Source of the DNA: Planctomycetaceae bacterium
GTDB lineage: Bacteria > Planctomycetota > Planctomycetia > Planctomycetales > Planctomycetaceae
Direction: 5' to 3'
Assembly (NCBI GenBank): GCA_003445035.1
Contig: DLVV01000405.1
Coordinates: 2,288-9,554 of the forward strand
DNA length: 7,267 nt
Shown: positions 1 through 6,720 of the stretch, in pieces
How the letters are laid out: every line of letters starts with the position of its first letter
Numbering within the stretch: position 1 is the first letter of the stretch
Notes under the pieces: model-generated
Databases searched by the model: none
What the model saw: the letters and a program-made list of their open reading frames with translations, nothing else
Told to the model about the DNA's origin: nothing
Position numbers and translations under genes: made by a program

Positions 1-1913
1 GTGGTCACCAGCGTGGCCGGGTACTTGGTGCCCGGATCGAGGTTGTGGTAGGGCGAGTAGGCGAGAAGAGCCTGGAATTCCTTGGGATTGTCGGCACTGC
101 CGTAGTCATCGACCCAGTAACGGCCGGCAGTGAACTTGTGGAACCGCAGCATGTCCATCACTCCGACGGCTGGCAGGCAGGCTCCGAACAACTCGGGGCG
201 CTGAGTCATGACGGCTCCGACCAGCAGTCCTCCGTTGCTGCCTCCCATCACAGCCAGCTTGGCGCTGGTCGTGTAATTTTCGGCGACCAGGTACTCGGCC
301 GCGGCGATGAAGTCGTCGAAGACGTTCTGCTTGTTCAGCTTGGTTCCGGCACGGTGCCATTTCTCGCCGTACTCCCCTCCCCCGCGGAGATTGGGCATCG
401 CGAAGACTCCGCCCATCTCCATCCACTGCAGCCGGCTGATCGAGAATCTCGGGGTGAGCGAGATGTTGAAGCCGCCGTATCCGTACAGCAGCGTGGGCCG
501 CTTGCCGTCGAGCTTGGTGTCCTTGTGATGCGCGATGAACATCGGCACCTTCGTTCCGTCCTTGCTGGTGTAGAACACCTGTTTGACAACGTAATCGTCG
601 GGTTGAAACTTGACCTTCGCCTGTCGCCAGAGCGTGCTTTGCCCGGTCACCATGTCATAGCGAAAGATGCTCGGCGGTGTCGCGAAGCTGGCGAACGAGT
701 AGAAGGTCTCGGTGTCTGACTGCCGACCGCCGAACCCGCTGGCCGTGCCGATGCCCGGGAACTCGGCCTCGCGGACGAACTGGCCGTCCATCGAGTGAAT
801 GCGGATCTGCGTGCGGGCGTCCTTGAGGTAGTGGGCGACAAACAGGTTGCCGACCAGTCCCACCCCGGTCAGGGTTTCGTCTCGCTGAGCGATCAGCACC
901 CGATGGTGTTTGGGTTCGGGATGGCGGATGTCGACGGCCACCAGTTGTCGACGCGGTGCCTTGAGATCCGTCTTGAAGAAGAACACCGGCCCGTCATTGC
1001 CAACGAACGAATATTCGTGGTCGAAGCTTGTCACCAGGTCGATGGGCATCCCGTAGGGTTCGGCCAGGTCCTTGTAGAGAACCCGGTACTTGTCGTCGGT
1101 CCCTTTCCAGACGGTCAGTACCAGGTAGCGGCCGTCCTCGGTCACCTCGGCACTGAATCCCCAGTCGGGATGATCTGGCCGCTTGTAGACCAGCACGTCG
1201 TCGCTCTGCGGCGTGCCCACACGATGGTAATAGACCTTCTGGTTGAGGTTGAGGTCCTGGAACTTGGCTCCTTCGGCAGGTTCGTCGAACCGGCTGTAGA
1301 AGAAGCCGCGGTTGTCGTTGGTCCAGGAGATGCTGCTGAACTTGATCCACTTGAGTTCGTCGTCGAGCTTGCGGCGTGAATCGACGTCCATCACGTGCCA
1401 GGTCCGCCAGTCTGATCCGGCCTCCGCCACACCGTAAGCCATGTAGCGGCCATCGTCGCTGAACGAGGTGCCGGCCAAAGCAACCGTTCCATCCTTGGAC
1501 CAGGTGTTGGGGTCGATCAGCACTTCCGGTTCGGCTTCGAGGGAGTCGAGACTGTGCAACACCGATTGGTTTTGGAGACCGTTGTTCTTGTAGACGTAGT
1601 ACCGCCCCCCTCGCTTGAAGGGCGTGCCGAACTTCTCGTAGTTCCATAGGTCCTCGATCCGTTTGCGGATGGTCTCCCGCTCTGGAAGGCTCTCGAGGTA
1701 TCCGAAGGTGACCTTGTTCTGCGCCTTGACCCAGCCAGCCACTTCCTTGGACTTCCGTACATCGTCCTCGAGCCACCGGTATGGGTCGGGGACGTCGGTG
1801 CCGTGGTGCGTGTCGACGTGGTCGATGCGGCGAGTCTTGACGTAGTCGATGTCGGCAGCCGGTAGCGTGGGGGTCATGATCAACAGTCCGGCGGACAGGA
1901 GCAGGCATCTCAT
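1..1913 (-). CDS. Secreted prolyl oligopeptidase (S9A serine peptidase), 3' end cut by window edge
   Basis: This is a serine peptidase of the prolyl oligopeptidase family, which cleaves short peptides after proline. The frame stays open from ATG 1913 to the left edge (637 codons seen). Residues 1-20 form a signal peptide (short MRC n-region, hydrophobic LLLSAGLLIM, then LPAA before Asp21), so the enzyme is probably periplasmic or exported. The family's N-terminal signature DPYRWLED lies at 43-50. The beta-propeller spans about 80-430. The alpha/beta-hydrolase domain follows, with YGYGGF at 477-482 (oxyanion-hole region), NLRGGGEYG at 508-516, and the nucleophile motif GGSNGG with Ser559 (codon 237-239). 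The porcine enzyme has its catalytic Ser at 554, Asp at 641 and His at 680 in about 710 residues, so here the Asp and His should lie just beyond the edge and about 70-80 residues are missing. GGAG at 1921-1924 sits 7 bases upstream of the ATG and supports this start. The gene diverges from the DUF885 peptidase gene. No frameshift was seen. Confidence 0.95.
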   Translation of the reverse strand, partial: MRCLLLSAGLLIMTPTLPAADIDYVKTRRIDHVDTHHGTDVPDPYRWLEDDVRKSKEVAGWVKAQNKVTFGYLESLPERETIRKRIEDLWNYEKFGTPFKRGGRYYVYKNNGLQNQSVLHSLDSLEAEPEVLIDPNTWSKDGTVALAGTSFSDDGRYMAYGVAEAGSDWRTWHVMDVDSRRKLDDELKWIKFSSISWTNDNRGFFYSRFDEPAEGAKFQDLNLNQKVYYHRVGTPQSDDVLVYKRPDHPDWGFSAEVTEDGRYLVLTVWKGTDDKYRVLYKDLAEPYGMPIDLVTSFDHEYSFVGNDGPVFFFKTDLKAPRRQLVAVDIRHPEPKHHRVLIAQRDETLTGVGLVGNLFVAHYLKDARTQIRIHSMDGQFVREAEFPGIGTASGFGGRQSDTETFYSFASFATPPSIFRYDMVTGQSTLWRQAKVKFQPDDYVVKQVFYTSKDGTKVPMFIAHHKDTKLDGKRPTLLYGYGGFNISLTPRFSISRLQWMEMGGVFAMPNLRGGGEYGEKWHRAGTKLNKQNVFDDFIAAAEYLVAENYTTSAKLAVMGGSNGGLLVGAVMTQRPELFGACLPAVGVMDMLRFHKFTAGRYWVDDYGSADNPKEFQALLAYSPYHNLDPGTKYPATLVT

Positions 1914-1920
1914 GGGAGGT

Positions 1921-1924
1921 CTCC
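1921..1924 (-). promoter_or_regulatory. Ribosome binding site of the prolyl oligopeptidase gene
   Basis: Read on the minus strand, GGAG lies 7 bases before ATG 1913. It is the only good Shine-Dalgarno match near the start. It places initiation directly in front of the predicted signal peptide. Confidence 0.65.
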
Positions 1925-1982
1925 GGGCAGACGGCCCCCCGGGTTTGTGGAGGGTGGTTGCCGGGTAAGCGAGATGGTATTT

Positions 1983-1995
1983 AACCGGACCGGTT
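1983..1995. repeat. Short inverted repeat AACCGG-A-CCGGTT, possible operator
   Basis: Two 6-base arms, AACCGG (1983-1988) and CCGGTT (1990-1995), are exact reverse complements around a single A. The palindrome sits in the middle of the divergent intergenic region, next to its only AT-rich stretch. This is a position where a dimeric regulator could act on both genes. It is short and GC-rich, so chance occurrence is quite possible. No regulator gene is visible nearby. Confidence 0.3.
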
Positions 1996-2030
1996 GGCCA
2001 TTGGAAAGCCCCCAGCGATGTGCGGCGACA

Positions 2031-2041
2031 AGGAGTGGAGG
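2031..2041 (+). promoter_or_regulatory. Ribosome binding site fixing the DUF885 gene start
   Basis: AGGAG at 2031-2035 and GGAGG at 2037-2041 form a double purine-rich Shine-Dalgarno. GGAGG ends 6 bases before ATG 2048. AGGAG ends 9 bases before an in-frame GTG at 2045. Both favour a start at 2045-2048 over the in-frame TTG at 1994 or ATG at 2018, which have no comparable site. Confidence 0.7.
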
Positions 2042-2047
2042 AAGGTG

Positions 2048-3841
2048 ATGGTGACTTCGGTGCGGTCCTACTGGCTGCTGGCGTTGTTGGGCCTGGGTTG
2101 TCTGCCGATAGTCGCCCTGGCGGGCGATCCTGATTCGCGTCAGGTGGATCGGCTCGAGACGACCAAGCAGCTCAACCTGTTGATCGACGCCGAGTGGGAA
2201 TGGCGGCTGCGAGAACAGCCGACATTCGCGTCTTACCTGGGTGATCGGCGTCACAATGATCGCTGGCCGGATGTGTCGATCAAGGCGATCAACCGACGGT
2301 ACGCTCATCGTCGGGTGGTGCTCAAACAACTCGCGGCGATCGATCGCAAGGTGCTGGCCCCCGGTGACCGGCTTAACTACGACCTGTTCCGCCGGGAGTT
2401 CGCCGTTTCGGTCGAGAGCCATGCGTATCGCTGGTTCCTGGTTCCGTTGACCGCTCGTGACGGCATTCAGGATGCGAGCTCGACGGCCGACGTGGTCCGT
2501 TTTGAGCAGGTCGAGGATTTTCGTCAGTGGTTGGAGCGGCTGCGCGGGTTCGGGCAGTACATGGACCAGACGATTACCCTGATGAAGGTCGGGCTGAAAG
2601 AACGCCGGGTTCATGACCGCGAGGTGATGGTACGGGTGCCGGCGCAGATTGCCCGGCAGATCGTCGAGGACCCTCGCAAGAGCCTGTTCTTCAAGCCGTT
2701 TCGCAATTTTCCCGAGACCGTCTCGTTGGCAGATCGCAAGAGCCTGGAGGCCCGGGCGAGCAAGGCCATCTCCGAGGTCGTGGTCCCCGCGTATCGCCGA
2801 TTGCAGAAGTTCTTCAACGACAGCTACTTGCCGGGGTGCTTTGCTCGAGCCGGTGTCTGGCAGATTCCGCGGGGAAAGGAGTTCTACGCGTTCCGTTGTC
2901 GGAGATTCACCACGACCGATCTGACACCCTCGCAGATTCACGATATCGGGAAACGGGAAGTGAAACGGATTCGGAGAGAAATGGAGAAGGTGATCCGTCA
3001 GACGAAGTTCGACGGCAGCTTCCGTGAGTTTCTGGAGTTCATGCGGACCGATCAACGCTTTTACTACAAGAACGCCGGGGACCTGTTGGCGGCCTATCGT
3101 GAAGTGACCAAACGCATCGATCCCCACCTGGTCCGATTGTTCCGCCGATTGCCACGAATCCCCTATGGCGTCGAACCGATTCCGATGCATCTGGCACCAG
3201 ACACGACAACGGCCTATTACCGTCCTCCATCGGCTGATGGCCTGAGGGCGGGGACGTATTTCGTGAACCTGTACCGGCCCGAGGTGCGACCGAAGTACGA
3301 AATCGAGGCGTTGAGCCTTCACGAGGCCGTGCCCGGACACCACCTTCAGATTTCACTGGCCATGGAACTCGAGAACGTTCCTCCCTTCCGTCGTTTCGGA
3401 GGATACACGGCCTTCATTGAAGGGTGGGGATTGTACAGCGAGAGCCTGGGCGAAGAGTTGGGGCTCTACAAGGACCCGTATTCGAAGTTCGGCCAGTTGA
3501 CCTACGAGATGTGGCGTGCGGTGCGATTGGTGGTCGACACCGGGATGCACCACGACGGTTGGACGCGGAAGCAGTCGATCGCATTTTTTGCCGAGAACAC
3601 GGCCAAGACTCTATTTGACATCGAGAACGAAATCGATCGCTACATCGCGTGGCCCGGCCAGGCACTGGCTTACAAGATCGGCGAATTGAAGATCCGCGAG
3701 TTGCGGCGACTGTCCGAGAGGACACTGGGTGACAAGTTCGATGTCCGCGAGTTCCACGAAGTGGTGTTGTCTCGTGGCGCGGTGACGCTGGAGTTGCTTG
3801 AGGAACAGGTTCGGGAGTGGCTGGGAGGTCAGCAGCCCTGA
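2048..3841 (+). CDS. Exported DUF885-family putative zinc metallopeptidase
   Basis: Member of the DUF885 family, widely found in bacteria as secreted or lipoprotein-like putative metallopeptidases. Substrates are mostly undefined, so activity is inferred from motifs. From ATG 2048 the protein has 597 residues. Residues 1-25 are a signal peptide (Arg6, hydrophobic WLLALLGLGCLPIV, then ALA before Gly26). Cys18 is not in a proper lipobox, so I favour an ordinary exported protein. The putative metal site is HEAVPGHH at 425-432, a gluzincin-like HExxxGH variant with His425, Glu426 and His431. The downstream EGWGLYSE at 458-465 supplies a likely third ligand, Glu458. The C-terminal family block begins with GQALAYKIGE near 537 and contains an EFHEVVLSRG stretch near 568-577. 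Length is normal for the family. The open frame extends upstream to TTG 1994, but that extension would put a charged stretch ahead of the signal peptide and lacks a ribosome site. The 3' end overlaps the convergent dehydrogenase gene by 13 bases. Confidence 0.92.
   Translation: MVTSVRSYWLLALLGLGCLPIVALAGDPDSRQVDRLETTKQLNLLIDAEWEWRLREQPTFASYLGDRRHNDRWPDVSIKAINRRYAHRRVVLKQLAAIDRKVLAPGDRLNYDLFRREFAVSVESHAYRWFLVPLTARDGIQDASSTADVVRFEQVEDFRQWLERLRGFGQYMDQTITLMKVGLKERRVHDREVMVRVPAQIARQIVEDPRKSLFFKPFRNFPETVSLADRKSLEARASKAISEVVVPAYRRLQKFFNDSYLPGCFARAGVWQIPRGKEFYAFRCRRFTTTDLTPSQIHDIGKREVKRIRREMEKVIRQTKFDGSFREFLEFMRTDQRFYYKNAGDLLAAYREVTKRIDPHLVRLFRRLPRIPYGVEPIPMHLAPDTTTAYYRPPSADGLRAGTYFVNLYRPEVRPKYEIEALSLHEAVPGHHLQISLAMELENVPPFRRFGGYTAFIEGWGLYSESLGEELGLYKDPYSKFGQLTYEMWRAVRLVVDTGMHHDGWTRKQSIAFFAENTAKTLFDIENEIDRYIAWPGQALAYKIGELKIRELRRLSERTLGDKFDVREFHEVVLSRGAVTLELLEEQVREWLGGQQP
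3829..3841. other. 13-base overlap of two convergent genes
   Basis: The minus-strand dehydrogenase stop (TGA, read from 3831 to 3829) lies upstream of the plus-strand DUF885 stop (TGA, 3839-3841). The last codons of both genes are therefore encoded by the same 13 base pairs. No hairpin plus T-run terminator fits between the genes. Any terminator must lie inside the opposite coding sequence or be factor-dependent. Confidence 0.9.
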
Positions 3842-6720
3842 TCGTCGAGTCGTCGAGCCAGCCATTCGGCCGTCGACATCGCTCGCGCCCCGGTCAGATG
3901 CTCGATCTGGTGGCGGCAACTGAACCCGGGGGCCACAACCGTTCCGTGGTGGTCACGGACCGCAGGAGCCAGTACCCGCTCGCCGATGGCCAGGGACACG
4001 CCGAGGTGATCGGGTTCGTAGCCGAACGAGCCAGCCATGCCGCAGCATCCACTGTCGAGGTCCTGGGCAAGCCCGCCACCGCGGCGGATCGCCTCGAGAG
4101 CGGGGCCCGTTCCGATCAACGCTTTCTGGTGGCAGTGCCCATGGTGGAGGACTGCGTCCTCGTTTGTGCCGCGCGGTTGACGCGAGGGAGGCGGGAGAAC
4201 GCCGGCGGCCCACTGTTCGAAAGTCTGGCAGGCCTGGGCCACTTCCGCGGCCTTCTCCCGAATCGGTGCGGAGACCAGGTGGGGCAGGTCGTCGATCACC
4301 GCTGACCAGCATCCCGGCTCGAGGAATACGATCGGGCGGTTGGCTCGTGCCAGTGGAGAGAGGGATTCGACCAGGGATTCGGCCTGCAGTCGGGCCTCGT
4401 CAAGGAAGCCGCGCGAGATCAACGGGCGGCCACAACACACCGGCGAAGTGATACCCGCTGAGAGTCCCTGTGACCGGGCGACACGGATGGCAGCCAGCAC
4501 GTGGTGTGGCTCGCAGTGGATCGAAAATGTGTCGGGAAAAAACGTCACGTCGGCCACAAGCGGGTTGGCCAGTTCCAGGGATCGGCATTCGGCCAGCAGC
4601 GACCTGTGGGCGACCTGTGGCGGTTGTCTCTCGATGGCGATGCCACCCAGCCAACGGCCCAGTCGGGTTCGGCTGGCCGCGTTGAACAGGCGGGGCCAGT
4701 TCGATGCGCGTTCGAGGGTTTGGCGGATTCCTGCGAATCGATGGTCGTGGCGCGGCCGCGGATTGTCGCGATGGTACTGGTAGAGGTACTCGGATTTCAT
4801 CCGGGCCATGTCCACGCCGGTCGGGCATTCGGACTTGCACGCCTTGCACTCCAGGCACAGGTCCAGGGACGGTTTCAACGACGGGTGGCTCAGTCCCTCG
4901 GGCCCCAGTTGGCCGTTGATGGCCATCCGTAGCGCGTTGGCACGCCCACGGGTCGAGTCGGCTTCGTTGCGAGTGGCCATGTACGACGGGCACATCGTCC
5001 CCACCAGGCTCTTGCGGCAGGCACCCACCCCGCTGCACTGTTCGGCTGCACGGGCAATTCCACCGAAGTCCGAGAAGTCGAATGCGGTTTCCGGCGTGGG
5101 CGTGACATGGCCGGGGCCGAACCTCAAGTCGGAAGTCAGTTCCGGTGCGTCGACAATTTTTCCGGGGTTCAGCAGGCCGTCTGGGTCGAACGTCCGCTTG
5201 ATCTCGCGGAAGGCTTCGTAAAGCACTGGCCCGAACATGCGTTCCTGAAACGGGGCTCGAACCAGGCCGTCCCCGTGTTCTCCACTGAGAGCTCCTCCGA
5301 ATTCGAGAACCAGGTCGGCCACTTCGTTGGCGATTGATTCGAAACGTGACACACCGATGTCCGTCTTGAGGTCGATCACCGGACGGATGTGGAGCAATCC
5401 GACCGACGCGTGGGCATAGAACCCGGCGCGAGTCTCGTGCCGGTCGAGAATCTCCCGAAAACGGGCGATGTAGTCTCGTAGTCGGTCGGGAGACACCGCC
5501 GTGTCTTCAACGAATGACACGGCCTTCTCGTCGCCGGGCCGGGCCATGGACAGGCCCAGCGCCGCCTTGCGGAGCTTCCAGACCTGCCCCTGCTCTACGG
5601 GATCCGTCATGCGGTGGAAGTGAGTGACCGTCTCGTTGCCGGCCAGCTGTTGCTGGATTCGATCCAGGCGTTCAGACAGGTCGTCGGCCGATTCGCCCTG
5701 GACCTCGGCCAGCAGCACGCCGGCTGGGTCGCCGTCGATGAACCAACGCAGCGGCTCGAATTCCGCCTTGCCGACGGTGTGTGAGAGAATCATGCGATCA
5801 ACCAGTTCGATGGCCGATGGCGCGTGTTCCAGGATCATCGGGACTGCGGCGAGCGCATCGAGCAGGTCGTCGAACTGGATGCTCAGCAGGGCCCGCTCGG
5901 AAGGGATCGGAACCAGTCGCAGTGTCGCTTCGAGCACCAGGGCCAGGGTGCCCTCGGAGCCGACAATGATCTTCGAGAGGTTGGTGGGGCGACGTGGATC
6001 GGGGATGAATTCGTCGAGGTTGTAGCCACCAACCCGCCGGAGGATCCTGGGATACCGTCTCGCGATTTCGTCGGCGTGATCCCGGGCCAGTCGCACGATG
6101 GTTTCTCGACACCGTGATGACAGGGAGTCGTCCCCGGCTCCAGCCGGTTCGGAGTCGTCCAGGGTGACCACACTGCCGTCGGACAGCATCACTGTCAGGC
6201 TTTCGACGTAGTCGATCGTTTTTCCGTAGATGATCGAGCGGGTTCCCGAGGAGTTGTTCGAGATCATGCCGCCGATGGTGGCCCGGCTGGAAGTGGAAAG
6301 GTCCAGCGGCAGTGTCAGGTCGTACGGTTTGAGAACCGCATTGAGTTCATCGAGCACGATCCCCGGTTGGACCCGGACCCGTCGACGATCGGGCTGGATC
6401 TCGAGGATCTCGTTGAGGTGTTTGGAGAAATCGAGTTGCAGTCCGTGCCCGATCGCCTGCCCGGCCTGTGAGGTGCCGCCTCCACGAGCGGTGATCGACA
6501 GCCCGTGTTCTCGGCAAAACTCCAGCGCCGCTGCGACATCCTCGGCGTGGCACGGCCGGACGACAGCTGCCGGCATGATCTGGAACACGCTGGCGTCGGT
6601 GGCGTACATCGCACGCGTGGCGGGGTCGAGCGAGACGTCGCCATCGAGCCGGTGTTGCAGGTCGACGTGTTGTGTGGAAGAGAGGGTCACAGCGTCAGGA
6701 TCCGAGTGCCCGCAGGCCAT
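3829..6720 (-). CDS. FAD-linked D-2-hydroxyacid dehydrogenase fused to Fe-S/CCG-domain protein (GlcD-GlcF / YdiJ-like)
   Basis: One-piece dehydrogenase expected to oxidise a D-2-hydroxyacid (D-lactate, glycolate or D-2-hydroxyglutarate) to the 2-oxoacid and pass electrons through Fe-S centres to the respiratory chain. Domains in the 963 residues: FAD-binding type 4, about 45-270, with RGGGTSQAG at 79-87 and GGMISNNSSG at 150-159; FAD-oxidase C-terminal domain, about 270-525, with His437 and His444 (HASVGLLHIRP), Glu481-His482 (GEHGDG) and NPGK at 518-521; Fe-S region, about 560-640; two CCG segments with CCG at 762-764 and 892-894, EPGC at 801-804 and HCHQK at 862-866. His437, His444, Glu481 and His482 match the spacing of metal ligands known in D-2-hydroxyglutarate dehydrogenase. 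Arg384 and Lys399 resemble its substrate-binding pair. The second Fe-S motif is complete (Cys622, 625, 628, 632). The first has only Cys562, 568 and 577. No signal peptide. Start uncertain: ATG 6720 overlaps the upstream aminotransferase by 26 bases, whereas GTG 6690 (953 residues) begins 4 bases after its stop. Neither has a strong ribosome site. E. coli YdiJ is the nearest characterised architecture I can name; exact substrate is unknown. Confidence 0.93.
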   Translation of the reverse strand: MACGHSDPDAVTLSSTQHVDLQHRLDGDVSLDPATRAMYATDASVFQIMPAAVVRPCHAEDVAAALEFCREHGLSITARGGGTSQAGQAIGHGLQLDFSKHLNEILEIQPDRRRVRVQPGIVLDELNAVLKPYDLTLPLDLSTSSRATIGGMISNNSSGTRSIIYGKTIDYVESLTVMLSDGSVVTLDDSEPAGAGDDSLSSRCRETIVRLARDHADEIARRYPRILRRVGGYNLDEFIPDPRRPTNLSKIIVGSEGTLALVLEATLRLVPIPSERALLSIQFDDLLDALAAVPMILEHAPSAIELVDRMILSHTVGKAEFEPLRWFIDGDPAGVLLAEVQGESADDLSERLDRIQQQLAGNETVTHFHRMTDPVEQGQVWKLRKAALGLSMARPGDEKAVSFVEDTAVSPDRLRDYIARFREILDRHETRAGFYAHASVGLLHIRPVIDLKTDIGVSRFESIANEVADLVLEFGGALSGEHGDGLVRAPFQERMFGPVLYEAFREIKRTFDPDGLLNPGKIVDAPELTSDLRFGPGHVTPTPETAFDFSDFGGIARAAEQCSGVGACRKSLVGTMCPSYMATRNEADSTRGRANALRMAINGQLGPEGLSHPSLKPSLDLCLECKACKSECPTGVDMARMKSEYLYQYHRDNPRPRHDHRFAGIRQTLERASNWPRLFNAASRTRLGRWLGGIAIERQPPQVAHRSLLAECRSLELANPLVADVTFFPDTFSIHCEPHHVLAAIRVARSQGLSAGITSPVCCGRPLISRGFLDEARLQAESLVESLSPLARANRPIVFLEPGCWSAVIDDLPHLVSAPIREKAAEVAQACQTFEQWAAGVLPPPSRQPRGTNEDAVLHHGHCHQKALIGTGPALEAIRRGGGLAQDLDSGCCGMAGSFGYEPDHLGVSLAIGERVLAPAVRDHHGTVVAPGFSCRHQIEHLTGARAMSTAEWLARRLDDQGC

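Larger units (their letters stand above)
1914..2047. promoter_or_regulatory. Divergent intergenic region between two exported peptidase genes
   Basis: These 134 bases separate the outward-facing starts of the prolyl oligopeptidase and DUF885 genes and must carry both 5' signals unless promoters lie inside the genes. The region is GC-rich except for a short AT-rich patch around 1975-1984 (TGGTATTTAA). A TTGCCG at 1958-1963 lies upstream of it, but with only about 14 bases to TATTTA the spacing is poor for a sigma-70 promoter. I therefore do not call exact promoter boxes. A palindrome at 1983-1995 adjoins the AT-rich patch and could be an operator. Confidence 0.4.

Noticed and set aside
45..1379. 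Plus-strand open frames (45-719 and 795-1379) antisense to the prolyl oligopeptidase
   Set aside because: No domain or convincing ribosome site. They are mirror images of the codon pattern of the real minus-strand gene.
994..1908. Minus-strand open frame of 304 codons overlapping the prolyl oligopeptidase
   Set aside because: It lies on the same strand but in another frame of the peptidase. Its composition is low-complexity and Arg/Pro/Gln-rich with no domain, whereas the peptidase frame carries the family signatures.
1958..1983. Sigma-70-like promoter (TTGCCG ... TATTTA) reading toward the DUF885 gene
   Set aside because: The spacer is only about 14 bases and both boxes are imperfect, so I did not call it as a defined promoter.
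1994..2047. Upstream TTG (1994) or ATG (2018) as the DUF885 start
   Set aside because: They would add 18 or 10 residues before the signal peptide and lack a Shine-Dalgarno. The strong GGAGG at 2037-2041 points to ATG 2048. TTG 1994 also overlaps the palindrome.
2070..2110. Lipoprotein signal at Cys18 of the DUF885 protein (GLGC)
   Set aside because: The residues before the Cys do not fit the lipobox (Gly at -3, Leu at -2). An ALA-Gly signal peptidase I site follows a few residues later.
1910..3343. Minus-strand open frame of 477 codons antisense to the DUF885 gene
   Set aside because: The translation shows no recognisable domain and is rich in Arg, His, Pro and Gln, as expected of an antisense frame in GC-rich DNA. 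The plus strand has a complete, motif-bearing gene with signal peptide and ribosome site.
3842..3857. Tandem TCGTCGAG TCGTCGAG just past the DUF885 stop
   Set aside because: Two copies only, lying inside the C-terminal codons of the dehydrogenase (RRLDD region). It is explained by codon choice and does not indicate a functional repeat.
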